DNA of 64,000 nt, taken from Trochalopteron elliotii (taxonomy: Eukaryota > Chordata > Aves > Passeriformes > Leiothrichidae). This document shows, one piece after another, positions 50,801 to 63,480 of the stretch (positions within the stretch are counted from its first letter, which is position 1; every line of letters begins with the position of its first letter). Both the position numbers and the translations under genes were made by a program. The stretch covers positions 794,888-858,887 of the forward strand of contig JANPWX010000126.1 of the NCBI GenBank assembly GCA_024734555.1, written 5' to 3'. The notes below the pieces were generated by a model. The model was not told the origin of the DNA. It made no database searches and worked only from the letters and a program-made list of their open reading frames with translations.

Positions 50801-53800
50801 CATTTAACTTCTGCTGGTTTTCTTTTCCCATGTTCCTGAATAGCCTCACTTCACAAAAACTATCCCTATGCTTGAATTCACCTGGACAGGCTGAGTTCAC
50901 AGAATAAATAAAGAGTTTGTTTGCTCTTAGTGCTGTGTGGGATGGAGCCAGGTTGCTGTAAGCCAACTGAGAAGCTGGCCCCTTGGTTCCAGGGGCTGTC
51001 CCATAAGCCATGAGCTCAAATTGAGCTGAGTAATTAGTACACATATTATTCCAGGTCCGTGGGAGCTCTTTGGAGAGTTTTTGAAACATCCCATGAAAAG
51101 CTTAAGCAGAAGTACAAACATAAATAAACTACATACTTCAGCTTTACAAATATTGAAGTCCATGAACTTCCTTACAACGCATTTTCCTTTAGAAGTTCCC
51201 TTTTCTGAAAGTCTGTTTCTTCTTAGATGACCTCTGCTTTTAATTAGGATGAAAAGTCCCATGGATTTTCACTCATCTCCACAGCCATAAGCAAGCACAA
51301 AGGGCCCTCTCTGGCTGCCTGAGCAGTGGCCTTGGCAGAGGGGCTGCCTTGGAGGCTCGGCAGTGCTGCCCCTTTGTCCCTGTGGCCGGAGTGGGGCGGG
51401 ATGATCCTGATTTCCATAAACCCCCCGGCTGCAGGGAGGCACAGCCAGCTGACACCGTGAGCCCCTCGAGGGACGGGACATATGACTTGTGTGTGATTTT
51501 TGCCCGTGTTTTTAATCTCCCTGCTGCTGCCCTGGGCTCGGGGCAGTGGGGGGGAGCAGACCTCTAATCTGACTAGAAAGAGGCTATTGTTAAACAGACG
51601 CATCCCCCGAAATTCCCAGTGCTCCTTGGCTTTTGGGCTGGGATAACCCCGCTGTCACTGGCCTTGCACGCTAAAATGAAAAGTTGTCCTAAATCCATCT
51701 TGAATTCACCAGCCTGGAAAGGATTACATCCTGCTGAAGAGGAAAGGCAGAGGATTTTGAGAATATCTGGTCTTTATTTCTGGACCTTTTTGATTAAGAC
51801 TGTCCTGAACCAGTTGTGTCATGTACGTGCTGTAGCTTTGTTTGTGTAGCAGGGCAGGGTATTTGCTTGTCTGTCTCAGCTATTTTCACAGCTATGTTGT
51901 TTGCTCTCATGACTCTCTTTCCTTAGAATCCATTGCCTTGTTTTAACTATCTTTTCTTTCCCTTTACCAAAGCCAACAAAAAGATGATTAAAGCAGACAG
52001 CTGATTAGAATCAGGGCTCCTTACCTAACTACTACAGTGAGCAGGGGTTAAGTGTGGGGCCTTTTGGGGAATTGCTTTTGATTTTTGTTCAATTCTCTGA
52101 TAGCCTTGTGCAGTGAGAATGGGGAGTTCTGATGTTTTATAATTACAGAGAGGGTTAAAACAGTCCATTTCTGAGGGCTGCCCATGCACTGGTGCTTGCT
52201 GTGCTGGGTGCTGTGGTAGGTCCCTCAGAGGAAACTCATGGGGGTGAGTGGAAAAGGGGTTCACACTCTCTTGTTTTGTCTCATATTTCACTGTGCCCTT
52301 GCAGAAACTGCACCCAAAACCACGGCGTGTAAGGGGAGCAGCAGAGGAAATAACACCACCACTGCAGAATTCAGTTGTAGAAATAAAAGATGAACATGTT
52401 TTGTTGGCCTTGATAGCTGGTGAACAAGAGAGATCAAGGAAAATGGATCTATTGCATCAACTTTGTGGGTGTTATTGGCATTAGAGAACACTGCCTGTCA
52501 TCTTGAAGCATCATAAATATTTAATTGTGCAGCTCAGTGGAATACCGTGATTGTTTATTAGTCCCAAAATGATTTTCCCTATGTTAAACTGTACTGAAAT
52601 AAAATAGTCTAGAAAGGGTAAGTTCTTTGGGTGATGGTGAAGCTAGTCACTGCACATCCAGAATGTAGGGAAGGGTTCCTGTAGGTTGGTGGGTTTTACT
52701 CAATTTCATCACTTGTATTTCTTCCTTGTCACCTTTTTTTTAAAATTGAGATTTGTTGTTATAGGCGAGAGAGTTTTTTCCTGTCCTAACAGAAGACAAA
52801 AATGCAACTTTAATTTAGCAAAACAACAGATGCAACCCTAAGTCAGCTCTCACACCAAAGAAAACTTTTGATAACATGCTGAAGGTGTGGGGGCTCTGCT
52901 GTGAAAGCTGCAAATGGGTGGAAATCTGCTGTAGGCTGAGGTTTCTTTCCTCACTTCGTGTTTCAGCCTGGATGCAATCGAGCTGGCTGCTAAAATGTGA
53001 ATATACTGGGCCATGTGGTTCCTCTGCTGTGGAAAGGCAGCTCTCCTCCATTCTCTGTGGGGTGAGAGAACAGAGGGAGCTCCATGCTGGTGTCCCTGTG
53101 CAGGTGGCTCAAGCAGGAGCCTGGGGTCCTGGGCTGCCTTTACAGGAACTGTTCTGCTCCTGCTGCAACAGTAGAGGAGTTGCTGAAGAGCAGCTTTCTG
53201 GTCTGCAGTGCTTACATTGCTGGAAGAGGAGCATTCAGATGGAAACCCTGGTCAGTGAGATGTTTTCTACACAGGGTCAGTGTTTTCACTTCCTGCTGCC
53301 TCAGCATTTCAGCATCACAGCTATTCGTGGTCAACACCAGCCCCAGTCACCGTGACCTGCTGGTCACATTTTAGAAAGGTGTCCTTTCTCCTTTTTATAG
53401 CAAATGCATAAATGAAACTGTAAGAGACTTCCTATAGGATGTAAAAGGATCAACTGTGGTTCTAGAAAGTCAGGGAATGCAGGGCAAGGGCAGGAATGTC
53501 ATTGAATCCATTGTAACTTGGGTGTGAGACAAGAATCACATCTGGGTGGGAGGTCTTTGCAATACCATTTGGCAAGTGGTAAGGCCAAATACTCTCTGCT
53601 TGTTCTCTGTTTCTTTGTTTTATTAAATTCCTTTAGGGAGGCAATGGTGTAATTCTGAAATTCAACCACTGCTGTATCCAAAAGTTGTTTCAAAGCCCTT
53701 TGATCAATGATACTAAGTTTCATGGAGAAATTTTCAAGTTCTGGTTCAGAATACCTTGTGTTTCAGCACAGTTTTCAGGTGATTGTAGCTGTTCTCTCTC

Positions 53801-56412
53801 TTCTTAGCTCATCACAGGTCAAAAACTCAAAGGCATTGAGGTTGAAGTAAAACAATTGTTCATCACTCTGAGCTCTGCTTTGTTTTTGTGGGAATTGTCT
53901 GCTTCTGTAGCACTTTCAGTTTCATTACTTGTTATAAAGTTTGGTTTACTAACCTGCTCTAGGAACAGATACAACCACCAAAGCTGCTTTTCAATTAGCC
54001 CCGTGGCCCATCCGGTGTGGATGTGCTGACGTCCTGGCTGTACAATGTCTTTCCAATGAAAAGGAACAGTGTACCACAGAGTCTTGTGACCTTGAGGTCA
54101 ATTTTGTGCTCAAAATTGCTTTTGATTATGGAGTTAGTATGTGTCACAAAAATATAATAAAAAATCCAGCAGGCACTTACACAGTGCTGTTGAGTTACAC
54201 ACTGAAGAGGTATCACATCCAGATTTTGATGGAACTAACTGCTTTATTTATAGATACTTTCCAGATGCCATGCTTCTGGTTGTGAATATTCAGAGGTTTG
54301 CAACCAGAATTATGGAAAATTGGCATACAGTTACATCACTGTGGACATGGCTGCAGTGGTTTCTACAGGAATGTAGCCTGATTCATACCTTTACTGTCTG
54401 CATTTCATCTCTGTGCTATATGATGGATAAGACTTGGTGTGCCTGAACACTTGCAGCCTAGGTCTGTAGTATCCTGTGGAATTTTCTGGTCTGATTAATT
54501 CACCACATGTGTTCACCAGAAAGTCTCAGGACACTGGCAGTTTTTGGGAAGATGTTACATGTGACTGCTAGGTACTTGAAAACCTCCATTCATTTTTTTA
54601 GACTGGTACTTTGTTATCTGTAAACAATAAGAAATTTTGGAGTTGATTAAGAAGCTATTTAGTGTGGTTCTTGGGTTTTCTGGACACAGGGTTGAAATGG
54701 TTCATGCAGCCCTTGAAATCAGCTAATCAAAGCAGGATAATTTTTGGACATCCTGTAGCAATTAGAGTGCTGTAGGTGAGGGATGGTTCAGACTGTGTAG
54801 TATGTGCTTTGAACTTGTGCAGCAGCATTCTCACGCCAGTTGGTAATCACCAAAGGAAAAAATTGTTGTATTTAAGGTGGGTAAGCATATATGTGTTTTA
54901 CTGGATTGATGAAATTCTGCCATCACCTGCAGGGCAGCAGCAGCACTGAACAGCTGAGAAGCTAAACTTAGATACTTGCAATGAACCAAAGATTCAAAAT
55001 TTGGTCTCAGAAATCACTTGTCTAAAAGGCTTTCTCTGTAAGCATTCCTCATAGCAAAATACAAGCAGGTGTTGACACAAGCTCGGTTATAAGGCTCGTG
55101 ACCAAAGTTAGATCAAACCAACACACTGACCCCATGTATTCATGTCTCTTCCAAAGCTGCTTAATAGCATCCTGGTTTAAGAGAAAACGAGCTGTAGTCA
55201 CAAAGATTAGGATGTCACAGTGGAGATGCCTGAGGCCACAGAGTACTGTGTAACTGGCAGGCATCAAGCTGTGATGGGTGCAGGGTGCTCACAGACTTTG
55301 CCCGAGTATCTTTCTTTTCCTCTAAAGACTAATTCTCCGAGGAGCCCTAATTCAGTTCATTTCTAGAGAGCTGGGGAAGAGGGCAGGAGAGAATAACAAA
55401 TGGTCCCTTGAAAACAAGAGGCAGCAATAGACGCCACACGATGACCCAAACAGCCTATTTAACTGCAGCCAGTTTCCTGCTGAAGATTCATTTTGAAGAG
55501 ATTGCGAGAGCACTCGAACAGGAAGCTGCAGCTTCACCAAACGGTTTCAGTATCAGTGTGTTATCTGTGGTCATTCCCCTCCACAGCTTGTGGCTGGCTT
55601 CTGGTTAGCAGAGACAGACACTTTGAGCTGAGCTGGCATCAGTTCCCACCTACTTAATCAGTTAAGTTGTGAGCCCTGCGGTTAGCTCGAATCCCCTGGT
55701 CGTCTTGTGGATTGCCAGTGACAGGAAGGGGGAGATGCATTGAGTGGTTCCGGCAGGAATAGCTTGGTTATCTGATGGTCACCCCAGAGACTGATAAAAT
55801 TATGTGAGCTCTTTTCTGAGAAGACATCAAAAAAGCAGAAACTTGTCTCTAACCACCTGAAGAGTTTACAACGTCAAGGGAAATTTTGCTTATCTTGAAA
55901 GCCTCAAAACTGTTAACCCGCCTTCACCACTGCGGACCACAGCACTGCCTCAGACTCGTGGTGCACAGAACAAAGTACAGAGCAAAGCTGTGAATTCTTA
56001 CTGAGGAAACATTATCATTCAGATCTTCCAAAATTACTTTGGCACTTCAGATTCAGAGGTGAACAACTTGAAACATATGAGAGAACTGGGCTTTTCTGAG
56101 CAAATGTGCTCCATATTTTTAGAAAACTTGGCCTCCTTGAGTCTGTCATGTTGTCAGGAGTTTGGGCATGCAAAGTGATGAATCACTTTTTCAAGTGTAG
56201 CCTGTTTGATGAGCTTGGATTGATCTGAAGCCAAACTGATGGTGACTGTGACAAGGGCTTGCAGAGGTTAAACACAGGAGGTGGTCATACCCTGAGGACA
56301 ACTTAGGACACTCGGTTTGTTTTTGGCATGTATTTGCTGAGCAGACTTCAGCATCAGAATGGACTTCAGAGAGAAGCCTTAAGTAAATGAGGTTTTAAAT
56401 GTACTTTCAGAG

Positions 56413-56515
56413 AGGCCTTGGGCAGGTTCCTCTGAGCCTCAGTGCCTGAGTATCTCTGGCCTTAAAATGGGGTAGTAGTACTCAGGTCTTGTCTTGAGGT
56501 GTGTAGATGGGAGAG
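56413..56515 (+). repeat. MIR-like (CORE-SINE) fossil fragment
   Basis: The order CCTTGGGCAGGTTCC, TGAGCCTCAGTGCC, CTTAAAATGGGGTAGTAGTA, then CTTGAGG follows the 3' half of the MIR consensus (ccttgggcaag ... gcctcagtttcc ... taaaatgggga ... gtgagg). It is diverged and partial, as expected of an ancient amniote SINE. Judged from memory of the consensus. Confidence 0.6.
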
Positions 56516-58573
56516 TGTTTTACTGGGTATTTACTAAAATAGGTAAGGTAATTTGGAAGATCCACTTAATTTTTTTGTCTTGTGCCTAGAGTATAAGGAG
56601 CTCTGTGCTGCTTGTCTCATGTCCCTGTCTGACCATCCATCCCCTCAAACCAAGCCTCTCAGCTTCTGTCCCAGGCCACAGCCCAGCTCCCCACGCTGCA
56701 GGTGTCTGTCCTGGTACTGCCTGGGCTCCTGCAGATGCTGCTGAGCAAGCATGGGAAAGGCATTGCCTCCTGCTGGAGCAAGTGGCTGGGGTGTCTTTTT
56801 CCATGGGAGTGAGACCCCCATGGCTGGTTCAGAGCCCTCATGCCCATCACACCAGCCCTGGGCACTCCAGCCCCTTCCTCACTGCTGGTCTTGGTGTAAA
56901 AGCAAAGGTGGGCTTGGCAGCTGGGCTCTGACAGCACAGCCTCACCCCACACCTGCACATCTCAAAACTGCACACTGAATCCACACAGTGTGATGTGTGA
57001 TTTGTAGCTGTGACAATTCACCATGATGAAATCCTGCTCATCTGCTGCTTTTCTCCAGGTTTTGAAATCAAGGCTGGGTGTTTGTAAGGGCATGTGTCCG
57101 TACAGGAGGCATGAGAGATGCTTTAGTCTGCTGACGTTGTTTGGCTCAGCCTCTGTCAACGACAACCACAGCAATCAGTGCATTTTGGACTCAAAGCTAT
57201 TTCCTTTGCTGCTGCAGATTATGTCTGGTATGCATAACGTGTTAATTTAACAAAGCAGTTCTTTTGATACAGCTTTAATTTTTTAACAACAGCTCGAAGG
57301 CAATGATGTACAGATTATATAGTGTCAGTTTCCCAATTAAAGTTTTACAGGAAAATACTCTGGTTTTGCTTTAAGCCTGTTTTGAATTCTTCCTTCTGGC
57401 ACTTGTGCAAATGGAAACTGTGCTATTGCAAAGCATCCATTTGAAACCTTGAAATATTTATTGAGGCTGCATTGAATACTGAAGCAGGAATCTTCCTGTA
57501 GGCTTGTTGATGTCTGTCATATGCATTTATTTTGTAATTAAATGTCTGGAAGCTTGTGTGTGTGCCTGTGTGGTTGGTTTCTTGTGTTTTATTTTTTGCA
57601 GGCTTTGTTGTTGTTACATTGGTTTTTCTGATAAATGCTTTTAACTCATCACTTTTAAGAGTTCTATGAAAAATTATCCACAGCCAGACCACATCTTTGA
57701 TGTGTAGCAATGAACCTCCTACTGATTGTTGTGCAGAACACTGTGCAGGTGGCTAAACCACTGCCCTTCCTAGAACATCAGGCTTGTGAAGCTCGTTGCT
57801 GCAGCAGAACATGTCTGTTTGAAGGCTGGGGGATGGAGACCACCTGAAGGGACTAGCTGGGAAGATTTCATTCTTGAAACATTGCCCACAAACTGAACTT
57901 TTGGGGTATTTTTCTTTCCTCCTTTTTTTCTCTTCTTCCCAGCCCTCTGTCTTGGATAATATCAGGTCAGTGTCCTTGCCTGTTCATGTAGGCTGGAACC
58001 AACAGGGCCTGACCATATCCAAAATTGCCCCCAGAGTGTGTTCCAAGGGATGCGATGGGGTGGAGCATAGGCTGAATCTCAGAGGGCAGAGCACTGGCAT
58101 TAGACAGGACCAGGCGTCACCAGCTCTGGTGAAGTCACTCAGGACTCTGTGAAGCTGCAGAACCAAATGCTCCTTGGCATTTCCCTTGTGCCCTGGTGGC
58201 TCTCTCCAAGTACTCCCCGCTGGGAGATTGTGTGGTGACTAGAACTAGAGTATCAGACACCTAATTCAGATTAATTTGCAGCCTGGAGTGGCATGAGTAA
58301 TTGCCCAGATTTGCAGCAGGGTAGTATGAAGGTCTCTGTGGTTGCATTCCAATCCAGCTCCTTTTAAAGGACAGGGAGAGTGATCCCTGAAGCTGTGCCC
58401 ACCCAATGGGCTGGAGCTGGGGCAGGCAGCTTCTCTGCCTTCGGAATGTGCTGAGAGTCTGAAGAATTCCCTGCTGCCAGAGTGCCAAGGAAGCCACCTG
58501 GCCCACTTCGAAACCAAATGCTGCGTCTCATGTGTTTATCACTTCCCTTGTTTTCGTTCTTTTTCCATTTCCA

Positions 58574-58723
58574 ACTAATCTCTTTGGATTAGTCCTACTG
58601 CTGGATAATTATGACTTTTATATCTACATCTATTTCTCCAGCTTGGCTGCATTATTTTTGGGCAGCTATTTAAGACTTTGTTTATTTTAAAAAAATATTG
58701 TGTCCGTATTTGCATATTTGCAT
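58574..58723. promoter_or_regulatory. Candidate enhancer with inverted TAATC pair and tandem octamer
   Basis: ACTAATC at 58574 and GATTAGT at 58587 form an inverted pair of OTX/PITX-type sites with a 6-bp spacer. At 58708-58723 two perfect POU octamers ATTTGCAT directly abut. Between them the sequence is AT-rich, with TAATTAT at about 58605. The motif identities are standard; function is inferred. Confidence 0.4.
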
Positions 58724-58984
58724 TTCAGAACTCACAAACAATGGTACTTCTCACAGTACATCACTCTTCAAATATTTTTCTTAACAAGCAGAACTTCTTC
58801 CATCATGCTAGAATCAGCTTCATCATATGAATCCTATTTAAATATGGATCCTATTTAGAGCATTTACAGGGAGGGAATTAAATGGGTTGTTCTCACAGAG
58901 ACATATATTTGATCCCATGTGAGAAAGGAGGGTAAGAATTGATTGATATTTCAAGGAAATTACAATAGTTACTGAGAAGGAAGG

Positions 58985-59030
58985 CCCTTCCTTTTTTTCT
59001 TCCTTTCCTTCCTTTTTTTCCTTCCTCCCT
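58985..59030 (+). repeat. CT-rich low-complexity tract, (CCTT)-like
   Basis: Forty-six pyrimidines in a row, largely CCTT and T7 units, are followed by GG and an A8 run. Confidence 0.85.
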
Positions 59031-62000
59031 GGAAAAAAAAGTACGCATTTATGTGGGAAATAAAAGCCAAAGCCTTCATTATCAACACCAAAAGAAATCG
59101 ATTCTGCAGCAGTGTTTTAGTTCAGTGACTTTATTTGTATAAAGGCCAATGAATGATGTAAAGATAATGGTTTTATCTGAAGGATGTTAGCACAAGCTGA
59201 CACGTACCCTCTGCAGCACTGATGGGCTGCACCTGGTTGGTGCAGAGAGCACAAGTGCAGGCAGTGGCCTGTCAGGCCCCACTTCATCCCTCACCTCAGG
59301 GGGTTTTAAATCATCTTGGGCAAGGGGGGAAGCAGCAACCCAGCTCAGGGATTTTAGGAAGTGTTTCTGTTGAGTTCTTCAGTTGGATAATGGCCAATGA
59401 GCTCTTGGGTTGGCAGAATCGATGTGATAGTTAGTTTTTGGAACTGAATAATGAAATTTGAACACTTTTGCAAATGTAAAGGAAATCAGTTCCTCAGAAG
59501 TTTCCAGTACTACTGCAGCATTGAATGAGAAAAATAATGGAAGTTGTTTGAGGCAATGCAGTTTAAATGAAGAGGATGTGTTCAAATATGCATGAAGAGC
59601 AATGCAAATGAACTTTAGATTAATCTAGTGTTTAAAAAGGAGGAGTTTGGTGTGTTTTTAACTAGAGTGTCAGCATGGTGCCCATCTTGTTGACCCAAAG
59701 TGCTCTGAGACGCTGCCTCAGTGACTTGCACTTCAAAGTTTCTGTTCAGGTGGTTGGGTCACCCATCAAAACAGGCTCACAGGGAGATCAAAGAGGAGGG
59801 CAGGTTCTGCAAAGAGAGAGAAAAATTAGAAGGGCAGTTTCACATTAATTTTCTACAATGCTATACTGGACAGCCGGGGAAAGTGAGCAGAAGATGGTTG
59901 TGTGGAGGGACTGAGTAATGTGAAGACGTGCAGAATCAAAGCTGCTTTGGGGGCTGCCTGCCAGCTCTGAGGTGTGGGGCCGACAGGATAATCATTATCT
60001 ATGAGGTGTGTGAATGGTTCAGCCTCTGAACAGCACATTTGGCTCTACCAACTGGTTTATCTGGAGGTTTGGGGGGACAAGGAAAGGGATTTTAGAGGTT
60101 TTCTTCTTTGTTTTACTTGAGAAATGGAGTGTGAAAGAAAGATCCTCAGTAGGACTAGTTTCTGCTTCACATCACAGATGGTTTACACCTGATCTGACCA
60201 AAACCTTATCTCTGGTCTGTCTGCCTTGAGCAAACATCCTTGTGGGTATTCTGTTCAGGTAGCTCTTCACCTCACTGGCCTTGGACAATGAGTGCAAGAA
60301 CAGTAGGATTTTCATCTCTGTCAATGACAGCAGTAGAAAGTTGCAGGAATCCCAAGAAAATGCAATCTGGAGAAGGGAGTGGGTCTTTATCAGCTGTAGC
60401 AGGAGCACGGAGTGGCTGTGACTTGGGGCTTTACTCAGTGGTGTTTTTCACTCACCAGTACCTTCTCATGTTGATTGATTTTGTCAGAATTTGCTTTAAA
60501 AGGAATGAATTCTAATCAGTGGTTGTGAAACTTAAGGCAAACATGTCATTGAAAATAAGTTTACAATGGTTTGATCAAGATCTCATGATTTGAGGTTTTC
60601 AGACATTTAAATGTGTTCAATTGCTGTGAAGCTGGAAGCACAGGTAGGAAAGACTAGCAATTAAAGTTGCATTGTGAGGAGGCAGAATCAGAACTTCCTG
60701 GAGCCTTGTTGATGGCATTTTCTGATTCCAGACTCCTAGTAATGTGTTTTTAATACTTATTTGGGTTTCAGTTTGGTTGAAGTCTGTTGCCATTTTACCC
60801 AAATTTCTCTTATAATGGTAGGTTTCTCTCCTACCTCACTTGGAGTCTTGCTGGTGGTTTTCAACCTCTTCCAATTTGCAAACAACCTAAGAAAAACACC
60901 ACTAAAGTCGCAGAGCCCTATATTTTGAATGCAAAGCCATCTTGACCACAGGCTTGCTTTTCTTAGCTACCTTTTTACAGCTCATTTAAGAAGTACTCAG
61001 CAAAGCTGGAGGTCTCATGTCCCAGGGCTGAAAACCAGTAGCTTAATGCAGTGGGGCCCTGTTTCTGGCTCCTGGCTCTGCTGTACCGTGAATACAGGCT
61101 GTGCAAACTATGTTTTACAGAAATTTTGTTCAATAAAAATGTCTCCAGCATCAGTGCAGCTATGTCTACCGCAGTGGACTTTCTTCCTTCTGACTGGAGT
61201 TAGGGTTGGATTTGTTTGGATATTGTGGTGCTTTCTGACGCCTATTTAATTTTGCTGGAGTGGTATTTTTGTGACACCATGGTGCTGTGAGAGTTGTAAA
61301 TTATTCTTTTACTCAAGTAGACTTTATAATTTGGTGGGAAAAATTGCATTCCAGCAAAACTCAGCCTGAAAGTTAACATGTTCATTAGTCACTGCAGTGG
61401 CCCACAGTAGTACGACTTGTGGATTATTTTACAATATGTACTTTTCTGGTTGCTTGCACAAATCTAATACAAAAGTTGCTTTTATATTAATCTTTAAAGT
61501 TTCGGCCTTGAATGGCTATAATTTCTGCATCCTGAATATTAACCAACAAAGGAAGCGAGGTTTTGTGTTCAAAGCCAGGAGGAGGAGACAGGAGGTCTGT
61601 GCTGTATTCCCAGTGCTCCTGTAATCTTGCTCTGGGATCTGGGGCGTGCTGTTTGCTGTGCCTCAGTTTAGCTCATGCGTGGGGCAGGGAGACCTTCTGG
61701 GTGTGTTTACTGGCCCAGTTGTGTGGAAGCTTTGATGCTCTATGGGATTGCTGGTGGAAAAATGTCACGTTGTGTTCAGAGCACAGGAATCCGTGGGTGT
61801 AGAAGTTACCCCAGAATGGCATTTCTTCCACTTCTGGCCAGGGCTGGCATCTGCCGTGAGCAGCCCCATCTCCACTTCTATTTCCCCCCTCATATGTTTG
61901 GCACACAGGAGCTCGAGGAGATGTGGACTTTCAGAATTGATACAACCACAGATGATGGTTTATCCTTGAATTCTGTGTGTTGTTCTTCAGTATCCTGGTG

Positions 62001-62199
62001 TGCAAGGGTGCCTCTCCCCAAAAAGTTCCTGCAGAAGCCTGGCACATTGTGTTACAGCTGGCCCCTTATTAACTCTGAATTTCCCTAGTTCCTTTGCCTT
62101 TCCAGGTTTGAGTTAGACGGCTTGATGTTACTTCAGAGCCCTCCTTTTGATGGCTGGAAACGATAATAGCCTGTGTCATCTGCCCTTTAGAGGGAAGGG

Positions 62200-62600
62200 T
62201 TATGCCTCGTCCTTTATTCCTCGTCTCTCCTGACAAAACCCGTCCCACAATGCGCCCGAGCCGCTCGCAGGTGTTCCCGCCGCTCTGCCCTCTCACATGC
62301 ACCGCAAATTAGTAACAGAAGCTAATGGCCCAGCATGCGGCCATCAAAGGGCTGACAATTCCAGCCTTTCCAAAGGGCCCTTTATGTCAGAGCCCCCCAC
62401 GAGACCTGTCCGGCTGAAAAGGCCGTTTGTGTGTCCCTGTGTGCGGGCCGCTGCCGCGCCCCGCCGGCCGCGGGCCTCACGCTGCGCCCCGGGCCTGTTG
62501 CTGCTGGCAACAGATAAAAATCGCTGTTCGCCACAGCGGGGCCCGCAGCACATCAATCATCCGCCCAGATAAAGGCCTCGGGCCTTTGGCCCCATCCCTC
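62200..62600. promoter_or_regulatory. CpG-rich regulatory block, possible CpG island or enhancer
   Basis: About 20 CpG dinucleotides fall in roughly 62400-62600 and about ten more near 62200-62290, while the surrounding intron is strongly CpG-depleted. Embedded motifs include CATCAAAGG (TCF/LEF type) at 62342, the palindrome AAAGGGCCCTTT at 62372, AGATAA (GATA type) at 62512 and 62567, and ATCAATCA at 62552, whose complement TGATTGAT is the classic PBX-HOX site. No TATA box or initiator is convincing, so this could be an unmethylated enhancer, an internal promoter or a promoter of an antisense RNA. Confidence 0.5.
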
Positions 62601-62702
62601 GCTTGTTCCTAAATAATTTCCACTGGCTGAGCATGCTATGGTGTAGGCTGGGTAATTCAGTCCAGAAAACTTCATTTCACTAAAAATGCTTTGATTCTTT
62701 TA

Positions 62703-62743
62703 TTTTTTTCTTTTTTTTTCTTTTTTTTTTCTTTTTTTCCCCC
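62703..62743 (+). repeat. T-rich tract of four T runs
   Basis: Four T runs of 7 to 10 nt are separated by single C residues and end in C5. A purine-pyrimidine mirror structure is conceivable. It separates the CpG-rich block from the AT-rich block downstream. Confidence 0.85.
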
Positions 62744-62749
62744 AAAGAC

Positions 62750-63480
62750 TGTTTTTGTTCAAATAGATGTTTGTTTCGAAAGGGGGAATTTAACTGATGA
62801 AAGGGATGCCGTGAAAGTTCAGGGTGAGAATAATAAATAGGACTGTGTGGTTAAATGTAAAGTACAACCAAGTGGCAGCAAAAAGAATTAGCATTTACCA
62901 GGAGTAACAAAGCACCTTCGCACTTTAGAAGACGCCTTTCAGCTTTGGCATCGTTCAGCTTCCTGAATTTATATATATTTAAATAGAGATTAATCTTTAT
63001 ATATGGATAACATCATTTCCACCACACCTTTATTAAAGAGATCTATAGCCGGGTATCAAATTACACTTTTAATACAGCCTAGTTGATTTTTTGGTAGCTG
63101 CAAATCATATTTGTAACTCTGAATAACTAAACAAATTTGACAGTAGCAAATTTTCTCCTTGACACAGCTAATTCTTCATCCTGTCCTAATGTTCTGCTGT
63201 AAAGCCGTAAGAAATTGTGATGCTTAGAGCCTGACAGTCATAGGTTTTGTTCTTGCCACTTAGCAATCCTTCAAAGAAGAAACCATTGCAATTTAAATTG
63301 AGGGACATCACAGGCTCCATAGCTGGGAAAACGCTCTTTGTAGATAAGCCCTGTTTTGTAATCTTGCTGGCTCGTGCAGTAAGGATACAGTAGGTGGGAT
63401 ATAGAGGAATATTGAAGGTAAAAATCAAGTGTTAGGTCACAAATAAAATTGCTGTGGAAACCCTAAAAATTAAATCTCAG
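62750..63480. promoter_or_regulatory. AT-rich, homeodomain-motif-rich candidate conserved element
   Basis: Directly after the CpG-rich block and T-rich tract comes about 700 bp of A/T-rich sequence. It contains the palindrome GATTAATC at 62988, several TAAT cores and few repeats. Long introns of AUTS2-family genes are known for conserved enhancers. That this stretch is conserved is inferred from composition only. Confidence 0.35.

Noticed and set aside
53499..53723. Open frame of 74 codons on the - strand that looked protein-like
   Set aside because: I could not match it to any retroviral, LINE or cellular protein, and it has no flanking repeat or splice structure.
61620..61680. 'GCTGTGCCTCAGTTT' as a third MIR fragment
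   Set aside because: Only one short box matches and the flanks do not follow the MIR order; too weak to annotate.
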